Positions 25,001-33,628 of a stretch of DNA of 64,000 nucleotides are shown here, piece by piece. The notes below the pieces were generated by a model. It did not search any database, was not told the DNA's origin, and saw nothing but the letters and a program-made list of their open reading frames with translations. How positions within the stretch are numbered: the first letter of the stretch is position 1; each line of letters starts with the position of its first letter. This DNA comes from JAALKW01 sp963974485 (GTDB lineage Bacteria; Pseudomonadota; Gammaproteobacteria; Legionellales; Legionellaceae), in NCBI GenBank assembly GCA_963974485.1, contig CAXBBS010000001.1:1-64000 (forward strand), given 5' to 3'. The position numbers and the translations under genes were made by a program.

Positions 25001-25908
25001 TTCCAAACTAAATCACGTATCCGTACAACAGCTTGCGCCGACGCAGGACGAGCATTACGAAGCTCTAACCATAATTGAAACTCACCTCGGCCTTCGGTAA
25101 TTTGGTAAGGCATGGGTTTAAAAAAAGAACGCCACTCCGAAAAATCAACCCGTTCAGCTGATAAATATAGATTACCACGCGCACCTGAAGCAAACCCACT
25201 GGAGATATCCAAATCAGCCAAAAGTGAGACAACACTAGGTTGGTCACCTTCGAGACTCGCATGTCCTTTGACGCGATAATGTCCATCATGATTCGACGCA
25301 ACAATCGTTAAGGGCTTGATTGGCGTCACACGACCATCTTGCCAATGCAGCGTAACACCGACACGTTTCATGACTATTTTTTGATGAGCTAGCAACCAGG
25401 CTAATAAGTCATCAAAGTCTGTCGAAGCACTTGCTTTAATCACCCTATCTGAATTGTTTTCTTCTAATTCTAATGCCCAATGCTCATCTTCTTGCTTAAG
25501 ATTGAGACGACCATCTTCGATAAATAATACACCCGGTTGAATCCGCCAATGTAAAAGCGAACGCATTAAATCAATACCTACCAGCAAAGCTTTAAGCTCA
25601 AGCACTGATGACGATGCCCCTTGTTCAGAAACAAAGACTCCATCTAATTTTAAAACAGGCTCAAACCAATACCAGCTGGTTTTCATCTCTTGAATAGATA
25701 CTGGTGCCCCCAAAAGAGCTGTGAGACGTGTTTCAAGCTCGGGTTTGTATTGAGCGGCCCATGGCGTTAACGCCCTAAAAACACTCACAATAATTGCAAA
25801 AATAACAAGAAAGATAGCGCACGTCATCCAGACTCGCTTAATCCATAAAGCAAATCTTACAGGTATACGTTCAGATAAGACTTGGGCAACACGATCCCAT
25901 GCTTTCAT
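22009..25908 (-). CDS. yhdP: AsmA-like/YhdP envelope protein, phospholipid transport to outer membrane
   Basis: The 1299-residue protein matches YhdP in length (E. coli 1266) and layout: an N-terminal membrane anchor (about residues 20-47), a very long beta-rich periplasmic body (DUF3971), and a C-terminal AsmA-like end (VPARATMKGSLDL-type segment near residue 1220). YhdP, TamB and YdbH form bridges that carry phospholipids to the outer membrane. Its ATG overlaps the lolA stop by 4 nt, tying it to the ftsK-lolA operon. Confidence 0.92.
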   Translation of the reverse strand: MKAWDRVAQVLSERIPVRFALWIKRVWMTCAIFLVIFAIIVSVFRALTPWAAQYKPELETRLTALLGAPVSIQEMKTSWYWFEPVLKLDGVFVSEQGASSSVLELKALLVGIDLMRSLLHWRIQPGVLFIEDGRLNLKQEDEHWALELEENNSDRVIKASASTDFDDLLAWLLAHQKIVMKRVGVTLHWQDGRVTPIKPLTIVASNHDGHYRVKGHASLEGDQPSVVSLLADLDISSGFASGARGNLYLSAERVDFSEWRSFFKPMPYQITEGRGEFQLWLELRNARPASAQAVVRIRDLVWKENSQKQSQTIDRLSANLVWEGTADGWRWSADHVRLTAGKTTWPENAMTLDYKAEEQRYRLFVKTILLEPVRELLQEGPEVLQPLLLMKPRGQLNNTQLGFQDGKLDYVLSRFSHLSWRERGKIPAVNQLSGALAWEPKEGRLALDGEGVKLSMKNKAPLVFDLVNATVVWKALSHGWRISFERGVLQHPNGVFSARGVLDDVSSDSAGILQGDLSFALHDATFWLPYLPENHIKPKLNEWIQHDITRVNHASGRVHVQGVLQAFPFDEGPGDFLITGSMSGVDLRFNPNWPLTKDISATLHLDKRTLAAEVSQAMFQGTPIDHANLRVTDLGLGREVLSVRSEATAPCEDMLGYIANSPLHERLAKLDSLMIKRPAVLSLAMDFPFYPGPEQLKIQGRVDFQDNDLFVKDLSQTVGLHHLSGALPFDEHGVLTSRLSAQLFDEPIALDVHRILGEEHGLGIDMDGHLSVHGLQDALSLPVLALMQGRVAFNSQVVITDDPDDLDKVTMSSSLEGLDIALPAPLGKVRDERVSLKIGTYFNLTRGARLSINYDQRLSADVWFDGQTLPFHLARGEVVLGGQSAVLSKKSGVALRGEFNRLDWEPWQAARVKISESSKTSSDATWLDSFQTVAFKFNEADVLSQHYKHIKLNAHRAPGRAWSIAMNEEAVSANLTYDTKQDSLRGYVSRWVVAPSDISTPHKRKWKPNNIPNIDLTLGSLQIGDVNAGKLSLKGKRLEGDVWRLESGALSADNYDLTFSGGWQEAPKPQTLIDARLKIHDLEAALNYWGISPVVEAKSGDLQLSGRWDGSPDDFSIKGIIGNMHIVFKDGRITNLSPETEKKMGLGKLLSILSLQTIPRRLKLDFSDLSKSGYSFDKFEGNFVLAHGIMDTEDSAIDGPVARATMKGSLDLDKHLYDISLHISPHITASLPIVATIAGGPVAGIATWVASKLINQGMEKISGYTYDVSGPWLEPVVQQVHIYKKPIAQKEDPTNLKAD

Positions 25909-26522
25909 TGTTCCACCACGTCAACACCCCCTGGAGGTGTAAATTGAAATAAATTCTTTGGCAATATGCTATTTATTTTAGCTTGAGTAAACCTTACAGC
26001 CGTGCGCTGTCCTAGTTGATCATATAAATCCATACTAGCTAAATAATCACCTTCAAAGCGAAGGATGACACGTTGTATATTCGCTTGTTTTCCACGCGCT
26101 TTTAACTTAAAAATTTCTAGCTTGCCTTCATGTTCAGATTCCACATGAAAATCGGACACCACCTGTGATTTATCCTCACTTAAAAACAATCCTGCAGCAG
26201 CCCCCATCGACTCGGTTTGCGGCTTCACGGTCACTTGCTCAAGATCAACATCATATATCCATATTTTTTGACCGTCCGCAATTAAGAGCTGCTCCATTGG
26301 TTTTATTGTTTCCCACCTAAACTGACGGGGCCTCACAAAAGCCATATGACCTGAGCTTTGTGCAATCACTCGTTTTTTTGCATAAACATACTGTGAAAAA
26401 GAAGCCGTCATCGCGTGTATATGACTTAATTTATCCCACAAAAGATCACTCATTTCGGCCGCACATGAGTTATGAACAATCAAAAAACAAAGCAGCCCTA
26501 CAATAACCCGAACGTGTTTCAT
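25905..26522 (-). CDS. lolA: Outer-membrane lipoprotein carrier LolA
   Basis: Periplasmic chaperone that ferries lipoproteins from LolCDE to LolB. The 205-residue protein has a signal peptide (residues about 1-22, cleavage near CAA-E) and the LolA body: MTASFSQYVYAKK, GHMAFVRPRQFRWE, IADGQKIWIYDVDLEQV and the PKNLFQFTPPGGVDVV end. It overlaps ftsK and yhdP by 4 nt each. ftsK-lolA is the conserved gammaproteobacterial order. Confidence 0.95.
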   Translation of the reverse strand: MKHVRVIVGLLCFLIVHNSCAAEMSDLLWDKLSHIHAMTASFSQYVYAKKRVIAQSSGHMAFVRPRQFRWETIKPMEQLLIADGQKIWIYDVDLEQVTVKPQTESMGAAAGLFLSEDKSQVVSDFHVESEHEGKLEIFKLKARGKQANIQRVILRFEGDYLASMDLYDQLGQRTAVRFTQAKINSILPKNLFQFTPPGGVDVVEQ

Positions 26523-28966
26523 AACGGCTCTCCATCTGACGATGGTACGAGCACATCACGCATCCCTCCCTCCATCGGTCCAATAATACCGACGCGCTCC
26601 ATTTCATCAATCAAGCGTGCTGCACGATTGTAGCCAATTTTAAAACGTCGCTGCACAGATGATGTACTTGCCTTTCGTGCGCTCGTGACAAATTGAACCG
26701 CTTCATCATAAAGAGCATCAGCCTCTTCAACATCATCTCCCATACCTGACTCACCGCTTTCATTTGTATCTTCGGTGATGGCATCAATATACGCAGGCGC
26801 ACCTCGCGTACGCCAATCATCGGCAACGCGATGCACTTCCTGATCATCAACAAACGCACCATGCACACGCAACGGCGCCCCTGTTCCTGGTGCCAGATAT
26901 AACATATCACCATGACCCAATAATTGATCGGCTCCTTGCTGATCTAAAATCGTACGTGAATCAATTTTAGATGACACTTGGAACGAAATACGTGTTGGAA
27001 TATTCGATTTAATCAATCCCGTCAATACATCAACCGATGGTCGCTGTGTTGCCAGAATCAAGTGTATACCTGCTGCACGTGCTTTTTGTGCAATACGCGC
27101 AATCAGTTGCTCTACTTTTTTTCCAACCACCATCATCATGTCCGCGAGCTCATCAATCACGACAACAATATAAGGCAAGGCACTCAATTCAGGCGGCTTT
27201 TCATCCATACTCTGCGTAGGTTTCCATATAGGATCGGTCAACGGTGTGCCCGCTGCTGCCGCTTCATTCACTTTTGTATTAAAGCCAGCAAGATTACGTA
27301 CACCAAGCGCGGCCATCAAACGATAACGTCGTTCCATTTCTTGCACACACCAACGCAGTGCACTCGCAGCCTCTTTCATATCAACAACAACCGGTGTTAA
27401 CAAATGTGGAATACCGTCATACACCGAAAGCTCAAGCATTTTAGGATCGATTAAAATCAAACGCACTTGCTCAGGCGTTGATTTAAACAACAAACTTAAA
27501 ATCATGGCATTAATACCCACAGATTTTCCTGAGCCCGTGGTACCTGCCACAAGTAAATGAGGCATTTTAGCCAAATCCACAATCATAGGATGTCCAGCAA
27601 TATCGACACCTAAAGCGAGCGTCAACGGTGAGCGTGCTTGTTGATACACTTCTGACGTAAGTACTTCCGATAACACCACCATCGTACGATTTGGGTTAGG
27701 TAACTCAAGCCCAACAACCGTCTTACCAGGAATAATTTCAACCACGCGTACGCTGATGACCGACAATGATCGCGCGAGATCTTTGGCAAGCGCTGAAAGT
27801 TTGCTGACTTTGATCCCTGCCGCAAGCTGAAGCTCAAAGCGTGTGATCACAGGACCTGGGTGGGCGGCCACCACATCGGCTTGAATCCCAAAATCTAACA
27901 AATGTTGCTCTACATCACGCGATAGCATTTCTAGCGCTTCGTGAGAATAGCCTTCGACGTGTTGCGACGTTTTAGCAGCGATAGCCAATAAATCCAACGG
28001 AGGTAAACCGCCCAGCATGGGAGCTTTTATTTCATTAGGCATCTCAGTAACATCAGAAATATCTGACACATCCGTAACATTCGTACCACCAGCAATATCA
28101 GACAGCTCAGAAGCTGCTTCTGCGACCTTCGTATTCGTAAATGCCCGAGCCATTAGTTTGTCTGCAATTAACTTGCGCCGCGGCGACACGGGCTCTTGTT
28201 TTTGCGGTGGATTCAACACAGGTTTTTGTCGAAGTAAGACGGGCGCTACTTTCGCTACGGCCACCTTAGGTGCTTGCTTTTTAATCTGTGACAAACGTTC
28301 AAAAAATTTACGTGTCGCACGCCAGCCGACGCGAGCCGACGCCACACTCGATCGTAAGCCCATCCAAGCATATTGCCCTAGCCGCTCAATCACATGACCC
28401 CATGAAAGCCCCGTCAACCACGTCACGCCAACTAAAAGTATTGCCAACAGCAATAGTAAAGCGCCCTCAGGATTTAATGTTCGATAAAAAAATTGTGCGA
28501 CCACATGACCCAACATACCACCAGGTTGACGAAGTTGTAACGCGCCGCCATTAACCCAAAAAACAAGCAATCCACATCCAGCAATCAACACCAAGGCTAA
28601 ACCAACACTGCGTAAAGCTAGCATCGGCTTACTAAAAACACCTAACGTTCGATGATCGTTTAAAATAACCCACGATAAAAAAGCTAAACTAAGCGGAAGC
28701 GCATAAGCAACATACCCAAAGATAGCATACAAAAAATCTGCTGTATAAGCGCCTACACGCCCACCTGCATTAGCTACATCAAGACTTGCTTTGGTCGCAT
28801 GGAACCAGCCAGGGTCACGTGTTTGATACGTTGCAAGTGCTAGAAACACAAACAATGCTGCTGTAAAAATCAAAATAAAGCCGCCCTCACAAAGCCGTTT
28901 TAACCACAGCGGAAATGAAGAAGCATCTAAAGAACGAGGTATATGATCCGTTTGTTGTTTATCCAT
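26519..28966 (-). CDS. ftsK: DNA translocase FtsK
   Basis: Septal DNA pump coordinating chromosome dimer resolution with division. I choose ATG 28966 (MDKQQTDHIPRS) over a TTG 21 nt upstream. The 815 residues contain four N-terminal transmembrane segments (about 25-200), a short linker, the RecA-like motor (Walker A AGTTGSGKSVG, Walker B VVVIDELADMM) and the C-terminal winged-helix gamma domain (RRFKIGYNRAARLIDEMERVG). The linker is much shorter than in E. coli (1329 residues), as in many gammaproteobacteria. It is divergent from trxB, as in E. coli. Confidence 0.95.
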   Translation of the reverse strand: MDKQQTDHIPRSLDASSFPLWLKRLCEGGFILIFTAALFVFLALATYQTRDPGWFHATKASLDVANAGGRVGAYTADFLYAIFGYVAYALPLSLAFLSWVILNDHRTLGVFSKPMLALRSVGLALVLIAGCGLLVFWVNGGALQLRQPGGMLGHVVAQFFYRTLNPEGALLLLLAILLVGVTWLTGLSWGHVIERLGQYAWMGLRSSVASARVGWRATRKFFERLSQIKKQAPKVAVAKVAPVLLRQKPVLNPPQKQEPVSPRRKLIADKLMARAFTNTKVAEAASELSDIAGGTNVTDVSDISDVTEMPNEIKAPMLGGLPPLDLLAIAAKTSQHVEGYSHEALEMLSRDVEQHLLDFGIQADVVAAHPGPVITRFELQLAAGIKVSKLSALAKDLARSLSVISVRVVEIIPGKTVVGLELPNPNRTMVVLSEVLTSEVYQQARSPLTLALGVDIAGHPMIVDLAKMPHLLVAGTTGSGKSVGINAMILSLLFKSTPEQVRLILIDPKMLELSVYDGIPHLLTPVVVDMKEAASALRWCVQEMERRYRLMAALGVRNLAGFNTKVNEAAAAGTPLTDPIWKPTQSMDEKPPELSALPYIVVVIDELADMMMVVGKKVEQLIARIAQKARAAGIHLILATQRPSVDVLTGLIKSNIPTRISFQVSSKIDSRTILDQQGADQLLGHGDMLYLAPGTGAPLRVHGAFVDDQEVHRVADDWRTRGAPAYIDAITEDTNESGESGMGDDVEEADALYDEAVQFVTSARKASTSSVQRRFKIGYNRAARLIDEMERVGIIGPMEGGMRDVLVPSSDGEPL

Positions 28967-29051
28967 AAGTATTTTAAAGCTTTTCAATTTGTCATACCAT
29001 GACCGATATTAACATAATAAACCGCTTAATAAATCGCTAGGAAGAAAGCTC

Positions 29052-29996
29052 ATGCATACAAATAACCATCATCGTTTAATTATTTTAGGCTCAGGCCCTG
29101 CAGGATACACCGCCGCCGTTTATGCGGCACGTGCTAATCTCAATCCAACACTTATTACAGGTATGGAAGTCGGTGGCCAACTCACAACCACAACCGACGT
29201 CGATAACTGGCCAGGCGACGTCGAAGGCTTGCAAGGTCCAGCACTTATGGAGCGCATGCAAGAGCACGCCAAACGCTTTGATACAAATATTATTATGGAC
29301 CATATAACACATGCAGATCTCAAGCAAACACCGTTTGTACTCAAAGGCGACACCGAAACATATACGTGCGACGCACTGATTATTTCAACCGGTGCATCTG
29401 CACGCTATTTAGGCTTGCCGTCAGAAAGCGCCTATCAAGGCCGTGGAGTTTCGGCGTGCGCAACGTGTGATGGCTTTTTCTTCCGCAACAAAAATGTTTG
29501 TGTTATCGGTGGTGGTAATACTGCCGTCGAAGAGGCTTTGTATTTATCAAAAATTGCCGCTTCGGTCACACTGATTCATCGCCGCGACACGCTACGCAGT
29601 GAAAAAATATTACAAGATAAATTATTTGAGCGTGCTAAAAACGGTAATATCACACTGTTATGGGATAATACATTAGAAGAAGTTTTAGGCAACGAGCGAA
29701 CAGTCACCGGTGTTCGCGTCCAAAACGTCAAAACAAAAGAGCAGCAAACACTCGATTTTGATGGTGTGTTTATTGCGATTGGCCACACTCCAAATACAAG
29801 CTTATTTGAAAACCAACTCGACATGCGTGATGGCTATATTCAAATTAAAACAGGCCTCGAAGGCATGGCTACTTCAACTAACATTCCAGGTGTATTTGCG
29901 TGTGGCGACGTCGCCGATAGCATATACCGCCAAGCAGTGACATCCGCAGGCTTTGGTTGTATGGCGGCATTGGATGCTGAAAAATATCTAGAATAG
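29052..29996 (+). CDS. trxB: Thioredoxin reductase
   Basis: NADPH-dependent flavoenzyme reducing thioredoxin. The 314 residues show the FAD motif LGSGPAGYTAAVYAARA, redox pair CATC in SACATCDGFFF, NADPH motif VIGGGNTAVEEALYL, and the C-terminal FAD motif GVFACGDVAD. AGGAAG precedes the ATG at 29052. It is divergent from ftsK and followed by a strong terminator. Confidence 0.97.
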   Translation: MHTNNHHRLIILGSGPAGYTAAVYAARANLNPTLITGMEVGGQLTTTTDVDNWPGDVEGLQGPALMERMQEHAKRFDTNIIMDHITHADLKQTPFVLKGDTETYTCDALIISTGASARYLGLPSESAYQGRGVSACATCDGFFFRNKNVCVIGGGNTAVEEALYLSKIAASVTLIHRRDTLRSEKILQDKLFERAKNGNITLLWDNTLEEVLGNERTVTGVRVQNVKTKEQQTLDFDGVFIAIGHTPNTSLFENQLDMRDGYIQIKTGLEGMATSTNIPGVFACGDVADSIYRQAVTSAGFGCMAALDAEKYLE

Positions 29997-30005
29997 TATC
30001 TAAGT

Positions 30006-30047
30006 AAAAAAGCCACTCAAATTATTTAAAACTTGCGTGGCTTTTTT
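30006..30047. terminator. Bidirectional rho-independent terminator
   Basis: AAAAAAGCCAC (30006-30016) and GTGGCTTTTTT (30037-30047) form a perfect 11-bp stem. It is flanked by an A-run on one side and a T-run on the other, so it can end both trxB (plus) and the chitinase gene (minus, ending at 30067). Confidence 0.9.
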
Positions 30048-30066
30048 ATTAAGCGCTCATCTAATA

Positions 30067-31560
30067 TTAACTACAATTACCACCCACGACACAAGGATAT
30101 AAAGCCTTCGCAAATTGATAGCTTGTTGTTGCATCATAATTCGCGGTCCAACCAAATACGCCCCCTATATCAGGATAAGTATTCGGTGGTATGTACGTAT
30201 CACAAGCTTCATGCGTACGTAAACACTGGATAGCATTCTTAGCTACGGTCGTATTAACAGCAGGCGAACCATCAGCTACCCCGGATGCATTATTAACCAC
30301 GTAACCAATCGCGACTTGCGAGGGCGTTAGATAGCTCGTGTAAGGTAAAAATGCTGAAGGCGTACCTTGAGGCCAGCTTTCTAATAATGTCGTAGCAAAA
30401 GCGACGGCCGAATCGGGTGATGACGTCAGTGTCGTGCCATCGGTAGGATAACAAATACCATCGATTCCAAACGCACATCCTGAGTTGTAATTTTGAAAAG
30501 AAACCCACTCGAGCGAAGAATACGTTTGCATCACAATTGCAGAATAAAGCCCAAATATACTGTTATACGTTGACGTAGCCGATATTTGAGGCAACTGTGG
30601 CGCCAATGAAATCAGGAACCGTTCACCTGACCACGCGAAGTTCTGAGTGTATAACGTATTAATAATATTGCTCAGGTAATAAGACGTACACTGTGATAGT
30701 GGTGTACCACTCATAGAGCAACCAATGCTTGGATCGAGAAAATCAGTAGCTGGATCGCCTGAGCCATTTCCAGCATAAAGCCCATCCTCAATATCAATAT
30801 CAAATCCATCAAAACCATAGGTATTGGAAAGTGACTGCAAGGCGGCAATAAAATTATCTTGGAACGTCTGAGGATCGCCTGCACCTAATTCAGCTGTAAA
30901 TAAACTAACCGTCGTACCAGGAATATTAGTCGATGCACCGCCTATTGAAAGTAAAACTTTGATGCCATACGCCTGCAAAGATTGAATATAAGCAAGCAAA
31001 TCATTTGAGCCATAACCACTGCCACTTAATGCAGCAAGACTAACACCACCACCCGTCTCTGTAAAAAGACCGAAGGAAACCAGAACATGCGTATAACCTG
31101 CGTCTGCAAGGTCAGTTGCTGGAAGCGCATCTTCCCATCCATAGACGTAGCCAATCATTCGCCCAGGCGTTGATGACGTGGTAAATACTTGTCGTGAAAC
31201 AGGATGTGTTCCCGCAGCATTTAAAGATAATTCAAAATGCATGGCTCCGGAACTGCGATGAAAGCCATGAGGTCGAATAGGTAACGTTGTAACACCGTCG
31301 CCGCTCACGTGAAAAAGACAAAAACCATTTTTAGGGTTCACCGTACAACCTGATACCGTATCTCTTGAATCCAGCAATCTTATTCCTGCATTGGGATAAG
31401 AGCGATTTGATACACTTGGTGTAATTGATAAGTGGCTGCCTGTGTTGTTTGAGCTCTGGAATACAGCTCTCAGAAGCGGATGCGCCGCTTGAGCTCCCCA
31501 TGTGCAAACACCAAGCCCCATCAATAAGCCTGCCTTTAATCCAAATAACGTTCGTTTCAT
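30067..31560 (-). CDS. Secreted GH18 chitinase
   Basis: The 497-residue protein has a signal peptide (residues 1-26, AQA-A cleavage), an N-terminal accessory domain (about 27-130), and a GH18 TIM barrel with KVLLSIGGAS (201-210) and the catalytic DGFDIDIED (251-259; proton donor Glu258). All catalytic acids are present. It should hydrolyse chitin or related GlcNAc polymers outside the cell, probably exported by Sec and then type II secretion. Legionellales are known to secrete chitinases, but orthology was not tested. It starts 24 nt after the outer-membrane protein gene and may share its transcript. Confidence 0.88.
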   Translation of the reverse strand: MKRTLFGLKAGLLMGLGVCTWGAQAAHPLLRAVFQSSNNTGSHLSITPSVSNRSYPNAGIRLLDSRDTVSGCTVNPKNGFCLFHVSGDGVTTLPIRPHGFHRSSGAMHFELSLNAAGTHPVSRQVFTTSSTPGRMIGYVYGWEDALPATDLADAGYTHVLVSFGLFTETGGGVSLAALSGSGYGSNDLLAYIQSLQAYGIKVLLSIGGASTNIPGTTVSLFTAELGAGDPQTFQDNFIAALQSLSNTYGFDGFDIDIEDGLYAGNGSGDPATDFLDPSIGCSMSGTPLSQCTSYYLSNIINTLYTQNFAWSGERFLISLAPQLPQISATSTYNSIFGLYSAIVMQTYSSLEWVSFQNYNSGCAFGIDGICYPTDGTTLTSSPDSAVAFATTLLESWPQGTPSAFLPYTSYLTPSQVAIGYVVNNASGVADGSPAVNTTVAKNAIQCLRTHEACDTYIPPNTYPDIGGVFGWTANYDATTSYQFAKALYPCVVGGNCS

Positions 31561-31584
31561 ATTGAATCCTTTATTAAGCGTGCA

Positions 31585-32367
31585 TTAAATGACAATTGAA
31601 CACATGACGGCATTAGCGTAAACCGTACCTGTTTTGAGTGTATTTTTCACTTGATCGCTCATATTATCAAAGCTACCTTGTCCTAAATAAAAGAAGCGAT
31701 AACCACATTCAAGCGGCGCATCACCAAAAACATGATGGAAATTCAGACTAGCACCCGCTGTTGCACTAAACGTTGCAGTGGTTTTATTTGAAAAAAACTC
31801 ATTGGGAAGAGAAATTGCGCTACCCACAGGGATATTCTGCTCGCTAAAAGACGTGGTACGCATAAAATTTGGTCCAATACCTATATCTACACTCACCGGA
31901 GGCACAACAGAAGGCATGTTTATCGTTGATTTAGCCATGGCATACAGTGGAAAGTTCGTAATGTTATAATTATAGGTTAAGTTTTCAAACTCATTTTCCT
32001 GAAAAACCGAACCACCGACAGAAATCTTTGCCAGATAAAACGCGTTAAGACCATAACTAAGACTATACTTATCTTTTGTCAGACCATCTAAAAAATATCC
32101 GATACCAAATAATCCATTACTCTGATGGCTTTTTGATAGCGTCAAACGATCGCCAACCATATCATTAATTTCAATAAACTGCTCTTGCCCTGCCGCACTC
32201 CAAAAGCCCCCGGCTTGCACCACTAGATGACCTTTTTTGAGTGTATCTTTGAGGTCATCCATACTGACTGGGGCCGACAAAACGCTCTGGCAATATAATC
32301 CTAACAGCGCTGACAGAACCGAAGATACGGCCACCTGTTTTCTGTTTTTTTTACTTGAAGAAATCAT
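31585..32367 (-). CDS. Outer-membrane beta-barrel protein, putative
   Basis: The start at ATG 32367 (MISSSKKNRKQ) is supported by AAGGG nine nt upstream; an ATG at 32376 overlaps that site. A signal peptide (about residues 1-32, VLSA-P) is followed by alternating hydrophobic strands and Gly/Phe/Tyr-rich turns (GLFGIGYFLDG, YSLSYGLNAFYLA, CGYRFFYLGQGSF), typical of an 8-stranded barrel in the Legionella/Coxiella OMP style. No catalytic motif seen. Upstream of and close to the chitinase gene, suggesting co-expression. Function unknown. Confidence 0.65.
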   Translation of the reverse strand: MISSSKKNRKQVAVSSVLSALLGLYCQSVLSAPVSMDDLKDTLKKGHLVVQAGGFWSAAGQEQFIEINDMVGDRLTLSKSHQSNGLFGIGYFLDGLTKDKYSLSYGLNAFYLAKISVGGSVFQENEFENLTYNYNITNFPLYAMAKSTINMPSVVPPVSVDIGIGPNFMRTTSFSEQNIPVGSAISLPNEFFSNKTTATFSATAGASLNFHHVFGDAPLECGYRFFYLGQGSFDNMSDQVKNTLKTGTVYANAVMCSIVI

Positions 32368-32402
32368 TAGACACATCCCTTGTGTTAAACAAACGTATCC
32401 TA

Positions 32403-32431
32403 AACATACAAAATAAAATAATTGTATACAA
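32403..32431 (-). promoter_or_regulatory. Promoter of the outer-membrane protein gene with overlapping palindrome
   Basis: On the minus strand TTGTAT (about 32431-32426) and TATGTT (about 32408-32403) are spaced by 17 bp. The -35 box lies within a perfect 12-bp palindrome ATTGTATACAAT (32421-32432), a possible operator. Confidence 0.5.
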
Positions 32432-32439
32432 TCTTTTGT

Positions 32440-33078
32440 TTAAATTTGTTGAGTTGAAATATAAACATCAAACCGTACTGTCTTGCCTTCGACCGCATAA
32501 TCAGGTTTGAGTAGCGCTGGGAGGCGAGCAGGCCATTTGACCACGACACGGCCTTGCGTTCTCTTGCGCGCTATTTCGAGCAAGCTAAGCGCATCATCGT
32601 CAGCACCGAGTAGTGCTTGAAGCGCATATAAATCTTTTTTTACTTTTGCACTTTTTTCTCGCGTAGGATGCATCGGATCTAAATAAATCACATCCGGGTA
32701 ATTTTCTGGCATCAGTGACGTCAGATAGATTCGTGCATCTTTCGCACACAGTTCTAACTTTAACGGTTGATTTAAACGAGCCAAGCCATCTTCAAGTAAC
32801 GCTGCAAGTATGGGCTCTCGTTCCAGCATGAGCACCTCAGCACCTGATGACGCCAAAACAGCGGCATCCCGCCCCCAACCAGCCGTTGCATCAATCACAC
32901 GCATGCCCGGTTTGAGCTTACAGGCACGTAATAATTCTGTTTTTCTTACACCCGGACGACATCGTTTTGCAATCACATCGTCAAAATCAACATAGATAGG
33001 TGAACAATCAGGCATGCACAACGCAAGCCCTAACGGAGTTAATTCAAGGCGTGGTACTACGCTTCGGACGTTTGACAT
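32440..33078 (-). CDS. rsmJ: 16S rRNA m2G1516 methyltransferase RsmJ
   Basis: SAM-dependent methyltransferase acting on 16S rRNA G1516. The 212 residues show the SAM motif VIDATAGWGRDAAVLASSG, MLEREPILAALLEDGLAR, and the catalytic DPMHP in VIYLDPMHPTREKSAKVKK, all matching E. coli RsmJ (YhiQ). Its first 22 nt overlap the end of gmhB. Confidence 0.92.
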   Translation of the reverse strand: MSNVRSVVPRLELTPLGLALCMPDCSPIYVDFDDVIAKRCRPGVRKTELLRACKLKPGMRVIDATAGWGRDAAVLASSGAEVLMLEREPILAALLEDGLARLNQPLKLELCAKDARIYLTSLMPENYPDVIYLDPMHPTREKSAKVKKDLYALQALLGADDDALSLLEIARKRTQGRVVVKWPARLPALLKPDYAVEGKTVRFDVYISTQQI

Positions 33079-33611
33079 ACAGGCATCAAAATTTCATCCA
33101 CGCACGCGGCCAATGACTTAAATTGCGGTACATCTGAAAAATTGACCAGTTGCGTATGATTCGTCATGGGAGACAACACCAGCATGGGACGAACATCAGC
33201 TGCTTTTGCTACTAAAATATCGGTCATACGATCACCGACCATAATAGCATGACGCAGGCTCTGCCCTAGCTTTTTCGAAATCATGTGTAACATGCCTGGT
33301 TGAGGCTTACGGCATGCGCACCCGGCTTCTGGCATATGGGGGCAATACGCCGTTACGGCAATATCACCACCGGCAGCTTCAATATGACGATGCATTTTTT
33401 CATGAATAGCCGCAAGTATATTCTCATCATACAAACCGCGTGCAATGCCTGATTGATTTGTCGCCACAGCCACGGTGTATCCGGCTTGATTTAAACGTAC
33501 GATGGCTTGAATGCTCCCTGGCAAAAACAAAAATTCATCCGGCGATTTTATGTACTCAAGTGAGTCCTGATTAATTACGCCGTCACGATCAAGAATAATG
33601 AGTTTATTCAT
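33057..33611 (-). CDS. gmhB: D-glycero-beta-D-manno-heptose-1,7-bisphosphate 7-phosphatase
   Basis: HAD phosphatase of ADP-heptose synthesis for the LPS core. The 184 residues have motif I LDRDGVINQD, motif II VATNQSGIARG, the zinc-loop Cys/His set (CPHMPEAGCACRKP) and motif IV VGDRMTDI. In E. coli gmhB also follows a glyQS-independent locus; here it lies 17 nt after glyS in an apparent operon. Confidence 0.93.
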   Translation of the reverse strand: MNKLIILDRDGVINQDSLEYIKSPDEFLFLPGSIQAIVRLNQAGYTVAVATNQSGIARGLYDENILAAIHEKMHRHIEAAGGDIAVTAYCPHMPEAGCACRKPQPGMLHMISKKLGQSLRHAIMVGDRMTDILVAKAADVRPMLVLSPMTNHTQLVNFSDVPQFKSLAACVDEILMPVCQTSEA

Positions 33612-33628
33612 AGCACCTACTTATATAT

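Noticed and set aside
26978..27400. A 140-codon plus-strand frame
   Set aside because: It is antisense to the FtsK motor domain, which is intact and conserved.
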